Shown here: positions 1-6,668 of the stretch, in pieces
Position numbering within the stretch: the first letter of the stretch is position 1
Layout: the number at the start of each line of letters is the position of its first letter
From: an uncultured Collinsella sp.
Lineage (GTDB): Bacteria; Actinomycetota; Coriobacteriia; Coriobacteriales; Coriobacteriaceae
Assembly (NCBI GenBank): GCA_900546085.1
Contig: URBS01000076.1
Location: forward strand, 1-10,497
Length of the DNA stretch: 10,497 bases
Reading direction: 5' to 3'
The notes under the pieces: model-generated
The model's database searches: none
What the model saw: the letters and a program-made list of their open reading frames with translations, nothing else
What the model was told of the DNA's origin: nothing
Made by a program: the position numbers and the translations under genes

Positions 1-195
1 ATGGTATCTCCCACCTTCACCTCTTTGGAAGTTTTGATACCGGAAATTATATATCCTACATCCCCCGTACGAAGTTCGTTACGAGGCACCATATCCATTT
101 TCAACACCCCTATTTCATCGGCATCATACTCTTTTCCCGTATTGAAGAACTTCACCTTGTCGCCCTTGCGAATCGTGCCGTTTTCAATCTTGCAA
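1..195 (-). pseudogene. lepA: Fragment of elongation factor 4 (LepA), Bacteroidales type, cut at both ends
   Basis: Read on the minus strand, this stretch gives about 65 residues of continuous LepA sequence from the translation factor's second (beta-barrel) domain. It includes GTIRKGDKVKFFNTGKEYD, then GVLKMDMVPRNELRTG, then GYIISGIKTSKEVKVGD. LepA is a ribosome-associated GTPase of about 600 residues that acts in the cytoplasm, so only about a tenth is present. The frame runs off the left window edge. On its N-terminal side the homology stops abruptly near base 190-200, where actinobacterial sequence begins in another frame. From memory, the wording is closest to Bacteroidales LepA rather than the actinobacterial form. 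Base composition agrees: about 46% GC by hand count over 1-180, clearly lower than the rest of the window. The plus-strand frame that opens at base 1 crosses this fragment only as an antisense shadow. Identity as LepA is confident. The taxonomic source and the exact breakpoint are inferred. Confidence 0.82.
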
Positions 196-837
196 TTGCT
201 GCTGGTGCCTCGCAGCGGCGCTGCCGGAGAGATGCAGCAGTATCTCTTTTGGCTCACGCGTGACCTGGGCAATGTAGGATGTCTTGCCTATGCCGCCTGG
301 CATTACCGGTACAGAGCCACGCGTGTTGAGAAACTCGACCTCGACCGCTCAAAGCTCTTTTGGAAGGTGGCCCTCGTTCTTGCGTTTTGCGTAATCGCCG
401 AGGACACCTACATGATTTTGCTCTGCCGCCCCGACTCTCAAAACCCCGTCATCAGCCTCTTTTTGTGGTATCTGTCCGAGCGCAATATCTCCGAAAACGT
501 GCTGCTCGTGGTATGCGCGGTCCAACTCTTTTGCCAGTTTAGCCATATCCTGCGCGTGTATGCCCGTCATCCGCGTGCCGATGAGGACGTGGCGGCCCAG
601 AGCGCAAGCTCTGAGGACGACCTCGCATCGCGTGTGGTGATCTATGCCGATGCCCATAAGCTGTCGCGGCGCGAGCAGGAGGTGCTCACGCTGCTGCTGA
701 AGGGCAACGACGCCCAAAACATCGCCAGCGAGTTGGTCATCAGCCCTGGCACGGTCAAGGCGCACTTGCATCGCATCTACGTTAAAAGCGGTGTCTCCAA
801 CCGAGATGACCTCATAGATACCTTTTGGCGCTCCTAG
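196..837 (+). CDS. LuxR-type (HTH) transcriptional regulator with membrane segments, 5' end missing
   Basis: This is the C-terminal ~213 residues of a membrane-anchored DNA-binding regulator. Two clear hydrophobic segments are visible, at about nt 358-423 (LFWKVALVLAFCVIAEDTY) and nt 493-561 (NVLLVVCAVQLFCQFSHIL), with a shorter hydrophobic stretch between them. After an acidic linker comes a typical LuxR/GerE helix-turn-helix at nt 661-828, starting LSRREQEVLTLLLKG and containing ISPGTVKAHLHRIYVKSG. The reading frame continues left to base 1, but bases 1-195 are antisense lepA, so those 65 codons are not part of the natural protein. The first ATG inside the actinobacterial part is at 232 and lacks a convincing ribosome binding site. 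I therefore treat the gene as truncated at the junction rather than starting there. Intact relatives probably carry more N-terminal membrane helices that act as the sensor; the ligand is unknown. It ends 315 bases before the amidohydrolase gene and could regulate it. Confidence 0.8.
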   Translation: MLLVPRSGAAGEMQQYLFWLTRDLGNVGCLAYAAWHYRYRATRVEKLDLDRSKLFWKVALVLAFCVIAEDTYMILLCRPDSQNPVISLFLWYLSERNISENVLLVVCAVQLFCQFSHILRVYARHPRADEDVAAQSASSEDDLASRVVIYADAHKLSRREQEVLTLLLKGNDAQNIASELVISPGTVKAHLHRIYVKSGVSNRDDLIDTFWRS

Positions 838-919
838 CCCCATTCTTCCTCGCATGCGGGTCTTGCCGTGTGGGCGGCCATACCGTTGGGCGTAATGAAG
901 CGGTAATAATCTCAGACAA

Positions 920-957
920 TAAACCTGCAGGTAAAGCGTGTAAACCTGCTTAAACTG
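920..957. repeat. Direct repeat TAAACCTGC x2, operator-like
   Basis: TAAACCTGC occurs at 920-928 and again at 941-949, exactly 21 bases apart, which is two helical turns. A looser third copy (TTAAACTG) follows at 950-957. The spacing suggests a regulator binding the same DNA face twice. The repeats lie about 30-60 bases upstream of the candidate -35 box at 978, a position typical for an activator. One of the two LuxR-type proteins in this window would be an obvious candidate, but nothing in the sequence proves which. Confidence 0.4.
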
Positions 958-977
958 ACCGTTTGCGGTCCCTGGCC

Positions 978-1006
978 TTGGCATGGATTTGCCCCTGTGT
1001 ATCAAT
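978..1006 (+). promoter_or_regulatory. Candidate promoter for amidohydrolase-MATE operon
   Basis: TTGGCA (978-983, five of six matches to TTGACA) is followed after 16 bases by TATCAA (1000-1005), or after 17 bases by ATCAAT (1001-1006). The -10 box is only moderate. If used, it would give a leader of about 140 bases that contains the two hairpins at 1025-1090. Confidence 0.35.
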
Positions 1007-1024
1007 GGGTGTAGCGCGAAGCCG

Positions 1025-1090
1025 CGGACGTGGGACAGACGTCCGAGCACGGCTTGTAGGCACGCGCCGATGCGGGAGCGCTACGCTCCC
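1025..1090 (+). other. Two short hairpins in the probable leader of the amidohydrolase gene
   Basis: The first hairpin pairs CGGACGT (1025-1031) with ACGTCCG (1039-1045), a 7-bp perfect stem with a 7-base loop. The second pairs GGGAGCG (1074-1080) with CGCTCCC (1084-1090), a 7-bp perfect stem with a 3-base loop. Neither is followed by a T-run, so they are not classic terminators. They resemble no riboswitch that I recognise. They may be leader structure or chance in GC-rich DNA. Confidence 0.35.
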
Positions 1091-1152
1091 AACCGAGTGC
1101 CCACGCGGGCGGTGCGTCCGCGTTGCAACCAAAGATGCCTGAGGAGGCTCAC

Positions 1153-2781
1153 ATGGACAAGGCTGATGTAGTTATCAAGAGCAACGCCGTTTTTACCGGC
1201 GATGGGCTCGAGCCGTTTAAGGGCGGCGTTGCCGTGCGGGGCGATAAAATCGTTGCCTGCGGTGACGATGCCCACCTGGCACCGTTTATCGGCCCCGATA
1301 CCGAGGTGCGCGACTTTGGCGACCAGCTCGTCATGCCCGGCCTGATTGACTCGCACACGCATTTTGCCCAGGGCGCGTTCATGACCGACCCCGATTTTGC
1401 CGTCAACCTCATCGACTGCACCAGTTTTGAGATGGCGATGGAACGTGTCGTGGCGTTTGCGGCCGACCATCCCGATAACGAGTGGATCCTGGGCTGCCAG
1501 ATTATCCAGTTCCAGTGGGATGTCCCCGAGATGCCCACAGCCGCGATGATCGATGAGTACATCTCTGACCGCCCGGTTTTTCTGCAGCAGGTTGACCTGC
1601 ATACCTTTAGTGCCAATACCTGCGCCATCAACAAGGTGGGAGTAACTTCGCAGACGCCCGATCCCGCAGGTGGCAAGATCCTTAAGGATGCCGAGGGCAA
1701 TCTGACGGGCGTGTTTTCCAACAACGCCGGCGTCTTCTTTATGGACGAGGTCTACGACCCAGCGCCCGAGGTTGTTGACGCGTCGTTTGCAAAAACCGCC
1801 CGGCGCGCCAATGCCCTGGGAATCACTACAGTCGGCATGGTCAATCCTACGTTTGTGAGCATGGAAAACCCGTATGCGGTGTTGGCAGGTCTTAATGCCA
1901 AGGGCGACTTGCCGCTGCGCGTGTTCCTGTACACCGACCTGTTCGAAAACGAGTCCTTGACGCTCGAGCAGATCAAGGAGAAATACGCCTTCCCGGGTAC
2001 GCAGGTGGAGTGGCACGGCTTTAAGCAGTTCCTTGATGGTGTGTGCTCCGACCATACCGCCTGGATGCTTGAACCCTATAGCAACGCACCCGACACCTGT
2101 GGTGAGCCCGCGGAGGAGCCGGAGCGCATCCGCGCTGCCATCCTGAGGGCGCAGGAATGGGGCGTTGACACGCGCATCCATGCAATCGGCGATCGCTCGG
2201 TGCGTTTTGTGCTCGATTGCTTTGAGGAGGGCGAGCGCTTGCATGGCAAGCGGGATTGTCGCCACTCCATGGAGCACAACGAGACGGTTCAACCCGAGGA
2301 TATGCCGCGTTATGCCGAGCTCGGCGTCTGCCCCGGCATGCAGCCGTGGCACATGCTGCTCGATATGGCTGACCTTGCCAAGGACGAAGCTGTGGGTCCC
2401 GAGCGTGCCGCGCTTTCGTGGCCCCTGCATAGCCTGCTTGCCAGCGGAGCCGTGGTGCACCTGGGCAGTGACTTCCCCGTTGTGGGCTTGGAGTCCATGG
2501 AGGAGGTGTACGGCGCGGTCTTCCGCATGCTCGAGGACGGTTCCAACCCTGAGGGCTGGTTCCCCCAGGAGCGCATTACCATGGCCGAGGCTCTGCGCGC
2601 CTACACTTATGGCAGCGCCTACGCCATGCATGCCGAGGACCGCATCGGCACGCTCGCGTGCGGCAAACAGGCAGATATCTGCGTGCTCGACCGCAATCTC
2701 TTTGATTGCGAGCCGGCCGAGGTGCTCGAGGCTACCGCAGCCCTCACGATGATCGCCGGCAAGGTGGTCTTTGAGGCATAG
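1153..2781 (+). CDS. YtcJ-like metal-dependent amidohydrolase (Amidohydro_3 family)
   Basis: A 542-residue cytoplasmic hydrolase of the amidohydrolase superfamily (COG1574, the YtcJ / N-substituted formamide deformylase group). The order of motifs is typical: an N-terminal beta-sandwich part, then MPGLIDSHTHF with metal ligands H68 and H70; a lysine in GFKQFLDG (K291), at the place of the bridging lysine; HAIGD (H343); HSMEH (H371, H375); LGSDFPVV with the catalytic-type aspartate D440; and a C-terminal part returning to the beta-sandwich (GKQADICVLDRN). Length matches the family. I chose the ATG at 1153 because GAGGAGG lies at 1141-1147. An in-frame ATG at 1123 has no such site and would add ten unlikely residues. 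Family members cleave amide or related C-N bonds, but the substrate cannot be read from sequence. The MATE exporter gene follows after 87 bases with no obvious promoter, so the two are probably cotranscribed. Confidence 0.9.
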   Translation: MDKADVVIKSNAVFTGDGLEPFKGGVAVRGDKIVACGDDAHLAPFIGPDTEVRDFGDQLVMPGLIDSHTHFAQGAFMTDPDFAVNLIDCTSFEMAMERVVAFAADHPDNEWILGCQIIQFQWDVPEMPTAAMIDEYISDRPVFLQQVDLHTFSANTCAINKVGVTSQTPDPAGGKILKDAEGNLTGVFSNNAGVFFMDEVYDPAPEVVDASFAKTARRANALGITTVGMVNPTFVSMENPYAVLAGLNAKGDLPLRVFLYTDLFENESLTLEQIKEKYAFPGTQVEWHGFKQFLDGVCSDHTAWMLEPYSNAPDTCGEPAEEPERIRAAILRAQEWGVDTRIHAIGDRSVRFVLDCFEEGERLHGKRDCRHSMEHNETVQPEDMPRYAELGVCPGMQPWHMLLDMADLAKDEAVGPERAALSWPLHSLLASGAVVHLGSDFPVVGLESMEEVYGAVFRMLEDGSNPEGWFPQERITMAEALRAYTYGSAYAMHAEDRIGTLACGKQADICVLDRNLFDCEPAEVLEATAALTMIAGKVVFEA

Positions 2782-2868
2782 CGCCATCGTTTGATTGGGC
2801 GGCTTGGTGCCAGTTGTCAGTCGCCTGACATCCATTCAGCACTACTCTCTCAAGGAAAGGGGAGAACA

Positions 2869-4251
2869 ATGGCAGAAGAAGTAACCGCTGCCGTGGAGGA
2901 GGAGCGCGAGCTCGCCTCCCAACCGATTCCCGGTCTGGTGCGTAAGTACACCATCGTCACCGGCCAGGGCATGCTCGCCCAGATCATCATGGTGGTCCTT
3001 GAGGGCCTCGTGATGGGTTGGGGCCTAGGTGCCCACGGCCTGGCCTGTGTCTCGATCATTATGTCGGTCGAGTACATCAACCTGGCCTTTGGCAACCTGT
3101 TTGGCACCGGCGTGCCCGCCGTGGTGGGCAACCTTTTGGGTGCCGGCGACATCAAGGGCGCAAGCAAGGCTTTTAGCCAGGGCTTTTGGCTTACCACGAT
3201 CGTGAGTGTGCTGCTTGCTGTGGTGATGGCAGTGTTTACCGAGCCCATCTGCGCATTCTTTGGCGCCACGCCCGACATCATGGCCGATACCGTTGCCGGC
3301 GTGCGCACCTTCGCCGTGCTACTGCCGCTCACGGTCATTGGCCAGATGATCACCGCTGTGATGCGTGTGGACGAGAAGGTTCAGATCCAGGCCAACCTCA
3401 TGACCGTTTCGGCCATCGTCGCCATCTGTTGGCTCGCGCTTTCCACGTTTGTGCTCAAGTTTGGCGTTATGGGCGCCGGCGTGTACTACGGGCTTTCCAT
3501 CGGTATCTGGGCCATCGGTATCTTCTGGTTCATCGGGGGCAAAAAGTCCCAGCTCCAGATTAGCCTGGCCGACCTTAAGCTCGACCTCGCCATCTGCGGC
3601 CAGATCTTCAAGATCGGCTTCCCGTTCTTCCTGGTCCAGGGTGCGACCTTTATCTTTAATACCGTTGCCAACTCGCTTTTGGGTTCGCTCGGCGGCGACA
3701 TGGGCTCGCTCTACATCGCAGCCTTTGGCGTGATCAACGGCTACATCCTCTACATTACCATGATGGTTGCCCAGTGCTTCTCCTACGGTCTGCAGCCCAT
3801 CGCTGCCTTCAACGCCGGCGCAAAGGCTTGGGCACGCCTTAAGGAGACGCTCTCCTGCACGCTTAAGTACCAGGTTGTGACGCTGGCGCTGGTCACCGTC
3901 GCGCTCTGGCTTGCCGCCACCCCGGTGTGCGCCTTCTTTGCCGGCAGCGATCCTGCGCTCGTTGAGGTTGCCGCCAACGCCACGCGTACTGTCATCCTGG
4001 CTGTTGCCCTGGGCTATCTTGCCATGACCATGTCGATGTATTTCCAGGCGGTCGAGAAGGTGGGTGTCGCCACGTTTACGGGCCTGCTTCGCTATGTGAT
4101 CTGCTCGGTGCCGCTTATGTACCTCATCGGCAACATGATGGGTGTCGAGGGCGTGTGGATCGCCCTGGTGGTGGCCGATGCCATTACCGGCATCATCTCC
4201 ATTGCGCTCGCCGCGCACGAGTCCAAGCGCCTGAGCGGGCTTCCCGCGTAG
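2869..4251 (+). CDS. MATE-family multidrug/toxin efflux transporter
   Basis: A 460-residue inner-membrane protein of the multidrug and toxic compound extrusion family, which exports organic compounds in exchange for Na+ or H+. It is hydrophobic throughout, with about 12 predicted transmembrane helices. It has the usual duplicated layout: the first half contains GTGVPAVVGNLLGAGD, and the second contains the equivalent YGLQPIAAFNAGAKAWARLKE, both MATE hallmarks after helix 2 and helix 8. The N-terminal ~20 residues are acidic and cytoplasmic. The ATG at 2869 is preferred because AAGGGGAG (2857-2864) sits just upstream. The open frame extends back to an ATG at 2791, but those 26 codons read like leader sequence. 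It overall resembles MepA/DinF-type members, though subfamily assignment by eye is uncertain. It follows the amidohydrolase gene in the same direction, suggesting export of that enzyme's product or a related compound (inference). Confidence 0.92.
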   Translation: MAEEVTAAVEEERELASQPIPGLVRKYTIVTGQGMLAQIIMVVLEGLVMGWGLGAHGLACVSIIMSVEYINLAFGNLFGTGVPAVVGNLLGAGDIKGASKAFSQGFWLTTIVSVLLAVVMAVFTEPICAFFGATPDIMADTVAGVRTFAVLLPLTVIGQMITAVMRVDEKVQIQANLMTVSAIVAICWLALSTFVLKFGVMGAGVYYGLSIGIWAIGIFWFIGGKKSQLQISLADLKLDLAICGQIFKIGFPFFLVQGATFIFNTVANSLLGSLGGDMGSLYIAAFGVINGYILYITMMVAQCFSYGLQPIAAFNAGAKAWARLKETLSCTLKYQVVTLALVTVALWLAATPVCAFFAGSDPALVEVAANATRTVILAVALGYLAMTMSMYFQAVEKVGVATFTGLLRYVICSVPLMYLIGNMMGVEGVWIALVVADAITGIISIALAAHESKRLSGLPA

Positions 4252-4289
4252 CCAACGCGCGCTTGCGACACATGACAGCGACTGTTTAA

Positions 4290-4314
4290 CGCAGATGCTC
4301 CCAAGGCGTCTGCG
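4290..4314. terminator. Possible terminator hairpin between convergent genes
   Basis: CGCAGATGC (4290-4298) pairs with GCGTCTGCG (4306-4314): a 9-bp stem with one T-G wobble and a 7-base loop. It lies 38 bases after the MATE stop codon and before the end of the convergent LuxR-type gene. On the plus strand only a weak T-rich stretch (TTCTTT, 4319-4324) follows, a few bases further on, so termination is plausible but not textbook. Confidence 0.45.
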
Positions 4315-4379
4315 GCGGTTCTTTGCAGCGAGGTTCAAATAGGCAATCTGCCAGCGCTACTTTCAAATTAGAGGCCGGC

Positions 4380-5180
4380 TTATGATTGTTCTCGAACCAA
4401 TGCCATGAGGCCCAGGCGGTTTTTGACGCCGAGCTTGTGATAGAGGGCGTTGACATGCTTTTTTACGGTCGACTCCGAGATATAGAGCTCCTCGGCCATT
4501 TCGCGGTTGGTCTTGCCGGCAAGCATCATCTTGAGCACCTCTGCCTCGCGGGGGAGGACTTCGAGCTCGCTGATGAGCGCCTCTAAGGGATTCTCGCAAG
4601 CTTGCTGTGCGGTGCTCTGCGCAAGGATCCCGTACAGGCGCAGGCTCAGGTGCCGCGCGAGCTGGCGTAGGGCTTCGAGCTCTTCGTCCGAAAAATCCCC
4701 CGCTTCTCGTGCGCGAAACAGCGTGAGCGACCCCAGGGATGTGCCCCCGTGCGCGAGCGTGGCAGTGCAGCCATAGTAGATGCCGAGCGGCTTCATCCAC
4801 TCCTGATAGATGGGCGTTGCGTTGCGGCGCTCGACATCCACGAGGTCCAGGTCGCGATAAACATGCACGTTGTGAACGTCAAAGCTCCAAAGGGTGTAGT
4901 CAAAGGCGGCATAGCGTTCGTAGTAGCTCTCGAGCTGGTCTTCTGCCATGCCACGGGCAACGGGGCTTACGAATTCTGTCTGTCCGTGTGTGCCGGCGCG
5001 TGCGATATCAAACATCGAGGCCCGGTGCGATATCACCTGATTAACTCTATCAAGAAGCCCGGCTTGAAGCGTGGCGAAGTCGCCGCAGCCATGAATCCAT
5101 AAGGCGCATTCGTTGAGGGCGGACCAGCGGCTCCCGTGGATCTCATCGGGGTTAAAGCGGGTATGCGTGGTATTGGTCAT
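4380..5180 (-). CDS. LuxR-type transcriptional regulator with GAF-like sensor domain
   Basis: A soluble 266-residue DNA-binding regulator. Residues ~20-185 form a sensor-like domain whose end (SLGSLTLFRAREAGDFSDEE, then LRQLARHLSLRLYG) has the pattern of GAF/PAS-type sensor domains fused to LuxR HTHs in actinobacteria. No transmembrane segment is visible. Residues ~207-264 are the LuxR/GerE helix-turn-helix, with LPREAEVLKMMLAGKTNREM and ISESTVKKHVNALYHKLGV. There is no receiver domain, so control by a small ligand is more likely than by phosphorylation (inference). The ATG is preceded on its strand by AAAGGA (5186-5191). The gene is convergent with the MATE gene and divergent from agmatine deiminase across a 181-base control region. 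That arrangement makes agmatine deiminase, and itself, its most likely targets. A weak possible -10 for this gene lies near 5210, which I would not annotate as a promoter. Confidence 0.9.
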   Translation of the reverse strand: MTNTTHTRFNPDEIHGSRWSALNECALWIHGCGDFATLQAGLLDRVNQVISHRASMFDIARAGTHGQTEFVSPVARGMAEDQLESYYERYAAFDYTLWSFDVHNVHVYRDLDLVDVERRNATPIYQEWMKPLGIYYGCTATLAHGGTSLGSLTLFRAREAGDFSDEELEALRQLARHLSLRLYGILAQSTAQQACENPLEALISELEVLPREAEVLKMMLAGKTNREMAEELYISESTVKKHVNALYHKLGVKNRLGLMALVREQS

Positions 5181-5253
5181 GGATGTCCTTTCATGCGGCT
5201 TTGCCAGTATGACACGTCTCGCGCGCCACTAGAACTTTAGGTCAGTGAACGGT

Positions 5254-5302
5254 GCCCTTTTGGGTGGCGAAAGGGCCCCCTAGGCCCATTGAGAGTGGGC
5301 TT
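5254..5302. promoter_or_regulatory. Two inverted repeats in the luxR-like/agmatine deiminase divergent region
   Basis: GCCCTTT (5254-5260) is repeated inverted as AAAGGGC (5270-5276), a 7-bp perfect match with a 9-base loop. Just beyond, GCCCA (5284-5288) is inverted as TGGGC (5296-5300), extendable outward by one G-T and one A-T pair. The -35 box of the agmatine deiminase promoter (5289-5294) sits inside the second repeat, which is where a repressor or class II activator would act. This is a candidate operator for the divergent LuxR-type regulator. Only the repeats themselves are observed. Confidence 0.4.
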
Positions 5303-5317
5303 CCGGAGCCGCACAAT
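5289..5317 (+). promoter_or_regulatory. Promoter of agmatine deiminase gene
   Basis: TTGAGA (5289-5294), then a 17-base spacer, then CACAAT (5312-5317): a reasonable sigma-70-type promoter. Transcription would start near 5324, giving a leader of roughly 38 bases before the ATG at 5362. The ribosome binding site AGGAG is at 5352-5356. Confidence 0.55.
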
Positions 5318-5361
5318 GGGGCCGTCATCACAAAGGGTCGTCCATATCGTTAGGAGCCAAC

Positions 5362-6483
5362 ATGAAGACCATTTACGAGAGCGAGTCTACGCCAAAGAAG
5401 GACGGATTCTACATGCCCGGCGAGTACGAGGAGCAGGAGCGCACCTGGATTTTGTGGCCGCATTGTTCGGATGTGTGGCGCTGCGGTGCCAAGCCGGCGC
5501 AAAAGGTCTTTACCGAGATTATTAAGACCGTTGCACGCTTCCAACCCATCACCGTTGGTGTCAATGCCGAGGATTTCCCTGCGGTGTGCGAGATTTTCGA
5601 TGGCGTTGAGAACGTGCGCGTGATTCATATGGAGTACAACGACTCCTGGATCCGCGACCCCGGCCCGGCGTTTCTTGTCAACGACAAGGGGGACGTGGTA
5701 CTCTCGCACTTCCACTTTAATGCTTACGGCGGTTTCATTGACGGCCTGTATTTCCCGTGGGACAAGGACGCTTCCATTGGCCTGCAGGTGGCACAGCTCG
5801 AGCAGGTTAACCGCTATCGTCCCGAGGATTACATCCTCGAGGGCGGCTCGTTCAACTGTGATGGCCAAGGCACCGTCGTGACCACCGAGATGTGTCTGCT
5901 CAACGAGGATCGCAACCCGCAGTACACCAAGGAGCAGATTGAGGAGAAGCTTTCTGAGTATCTCGGTATCGAGAAGGTTATCTGGATCAAGGACGGTATC
6001 GATCCGTACGAAACGAACGGTCATGTGGACGACGTCGCATGCTTTAGTGCGCCCGGCGAGGTCTGCTGCATGTGGACCGATGATCCCAACCATAAGTTCT
6101 ACAAGGAGTGCCAAGAGGCGTATAAGACGCTTTCCGAGACGACGGATGCCCGTGGCCGAAAGCTTAAGATCCACAAGGTGATTATGCCTGCGACCTCGGT
6201 ATATATGACCGAAGAGGAGGCCAGCACGATTGACCCCGTCGAGGGCGTGCTGCCGCGTACCCCCGAGGATGCTTTCGAGCCGAGCTACCTCAACTTCCTG
6301 CCCATCAACGGCGCAGTGCTTGTACCGCAGTTCGGCGATCCCAATGACGCCCAGGCGCTCAAGGATATCCAGGCTGCTTATCCGGACCGTGAAGTCATCG
6401 GTATCATGACTCGCGAGGTTATCTACGGCGGCGGCAACATCCACTGCATCACCCAGCAGCAGCCCAAGGCGCGCTGTAAATAG
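5362..6483 (+). CDS. aguA: Agmatine deiminase
   Basis: A 373-residue cytoplasmic enzyme of the guanidino-group-modifying superfamily. It hydrolyses agmatine to N-carbamoylputrescine and ammonia. Family signatures are complete: NDSWIRDPGP (D94, D99), LEGGSFNCDGQGT (E160), ETNGHVDD (H221, D223), and the C-terminal GGGNIHCITQQQP with the nucleophile C362. Length and the stretch LPRTPEDAFEPSYLNF match bacterial AguA/AgDI enzymes. One deviation is that the usual EGGSIH reads EGGSFN, so the histidine after the glutamate motif is Asn165. The start is set by AGGAG at 5352-5356. A strong intrinsic terminator follows at 6524-6558, so the gene is probably monocistronic. The partner enzymes of the agmatine pathway (putrescine carbamoyltransferase plus carbamate kinase, or N-carbamoylputrescine amidohydrolase) and an agmatine/putrescine antiporter are absent here, so the pathway must be completed elsewhere or the role is different. 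The divergent LuxR-type gene is its likely regulator. Confidence 0.95.
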   Translation: MKTIYESESTPKKDGFYMPGEYEEQERTWILWPHCSDVWRCGAKPAQKVFTEIIKTVARFQPITVGVNAEDFPAVCEIFDGVENVRVIHMEYNDSWIRDPGPAFLVNDKGDVVLSHFHFNAYGGFIDGLYFPWDKDASIGLQVAQLEQVNRYRPEDYILEGGSFNCDGQGTVVTTEMCLLNEDRNPQYTKEQIEEKLSEYLGIEKVIWIKDGIDPYETNGHVDDVACFSAPGEVCCMWTDDPNHKFYKECQEAYKTLSETTDARGRKLKIHKVIMPATSVYMTEEEASTIDPVEGVLPRTPEDAFEPSYLNFLPINGAVLVPQFGDPNDAQALKDIQAAYPDREVIGIMTREVIYGGGNIHCITQQQPKARCK

Positions 6484-6523
6484 AGGCGGTTGCACGGCAC
6501 ACGGGGTAGTGTCGATATGACCT

Positions 6524-6558
6524 GGGGCCCGCTGGCGCACACGCTGGTGGGCCCTTTT
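6524..6558 (+). terminator. Intrinsic terminator of agmatine deiminase gene
   Basis: GGGCCC (6525-6530) pairs with GGGCCC (6549-6554). The stem continues inward as GCTGGCG (6531-6537) against CGCTGGT (6542-6548), with three G-T wobbles, and closes on a CACA loop. TTTT (6555-6558) follows directly. This is the clearest rho-independent terminator in the window, 41 bases after the stop codon. Confidence 0.75.
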
Positions 6559-6620
6559 GCGTGCGGCGGGCAGCATTGCACGCGGGCGCTCGGGTCTAAG
6601 CGAGGGTACCAGGGGGGGCC

Positions 6621-6649
6621 TTGCTTATCGTCGATAGTTGGTCTAGAAT
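6621..6649 (+). promoter_or_regulatory. Promoter of the AlbA_2-domain regulator gene
   Basis: TTGCTT (6621-6626), a 17-base spacer and TAGAAT (6644-6649, five of six matches to TATAAT) form a good sigma-70-type promoter. Transcription would begin near 6656, leaving a leader of only about 23 bases before the ATG at 6679. Operator-like repeats occupy the spacer and the start-site region. Confidence 0.6.
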
Positions 6650-6668
6650 CGTCGATAGTCGATGATAG
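6627..6668. repeat. Repeated ATCGTCGATAGT boxes overlapping the promoter (candidate operator)
   Basis: ATCGTCGATAGT occurs at 6627-6638 and identically at 6648-6659, 21 bases (two helical turns) apart. A variant, TCGATGATAG, follows at 6659-6668. The core ATCGTCGAT is itself palindromic around a central T (TATCGTCGATA at 6626-6636). The first box fills the promoter spacer and the second overlaps the -10 box and start site, the classic place for repression. The downstream gene ends in a winged-helix-like domain, so autoregulation is a natural hypothesis. Confidence 0.6.

Larger units (their letters stand above)
838..1152. other. Intergenic region upstream of the amidohydrolase-MATE pair
   Basis: This 315-base gap holds no credible gene: open frames here have no ribosome binding site or recognisable product. 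It contains, in order, a 9-base direct repeat (920-949), a candidate promoter (978-1006), two short hairpins (1025-1045 and 1074-1090) and the ribosome binding site of the next gene. I see no clear intrinsic terminator behind the upstream regulator gene. Confidence 0.6.

Noticed and set aside
1..195. The first 65 codons of the plus-strand frame as the N-terminus of the LuxR-type regulator
   Set aside because: The opposite strand encodes recognisable LepA over the same bases, and the plus-strand peptide looks random (rich in Ser, Pro and Ile) with different composition.
1081..2835. 584-codon open frame antisense to the amidohydrolase gene
   Set aside because: It is a GC-rich codon shadow of a well-supported gene, with no ribosome binding site and no recognisable motif.
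5350..6576. 408-codon open frame antisense to agmatine deiminase
   Set aside because: It mirrors a gene with all catalytic motifs and crosses the terminator; no product recognised.
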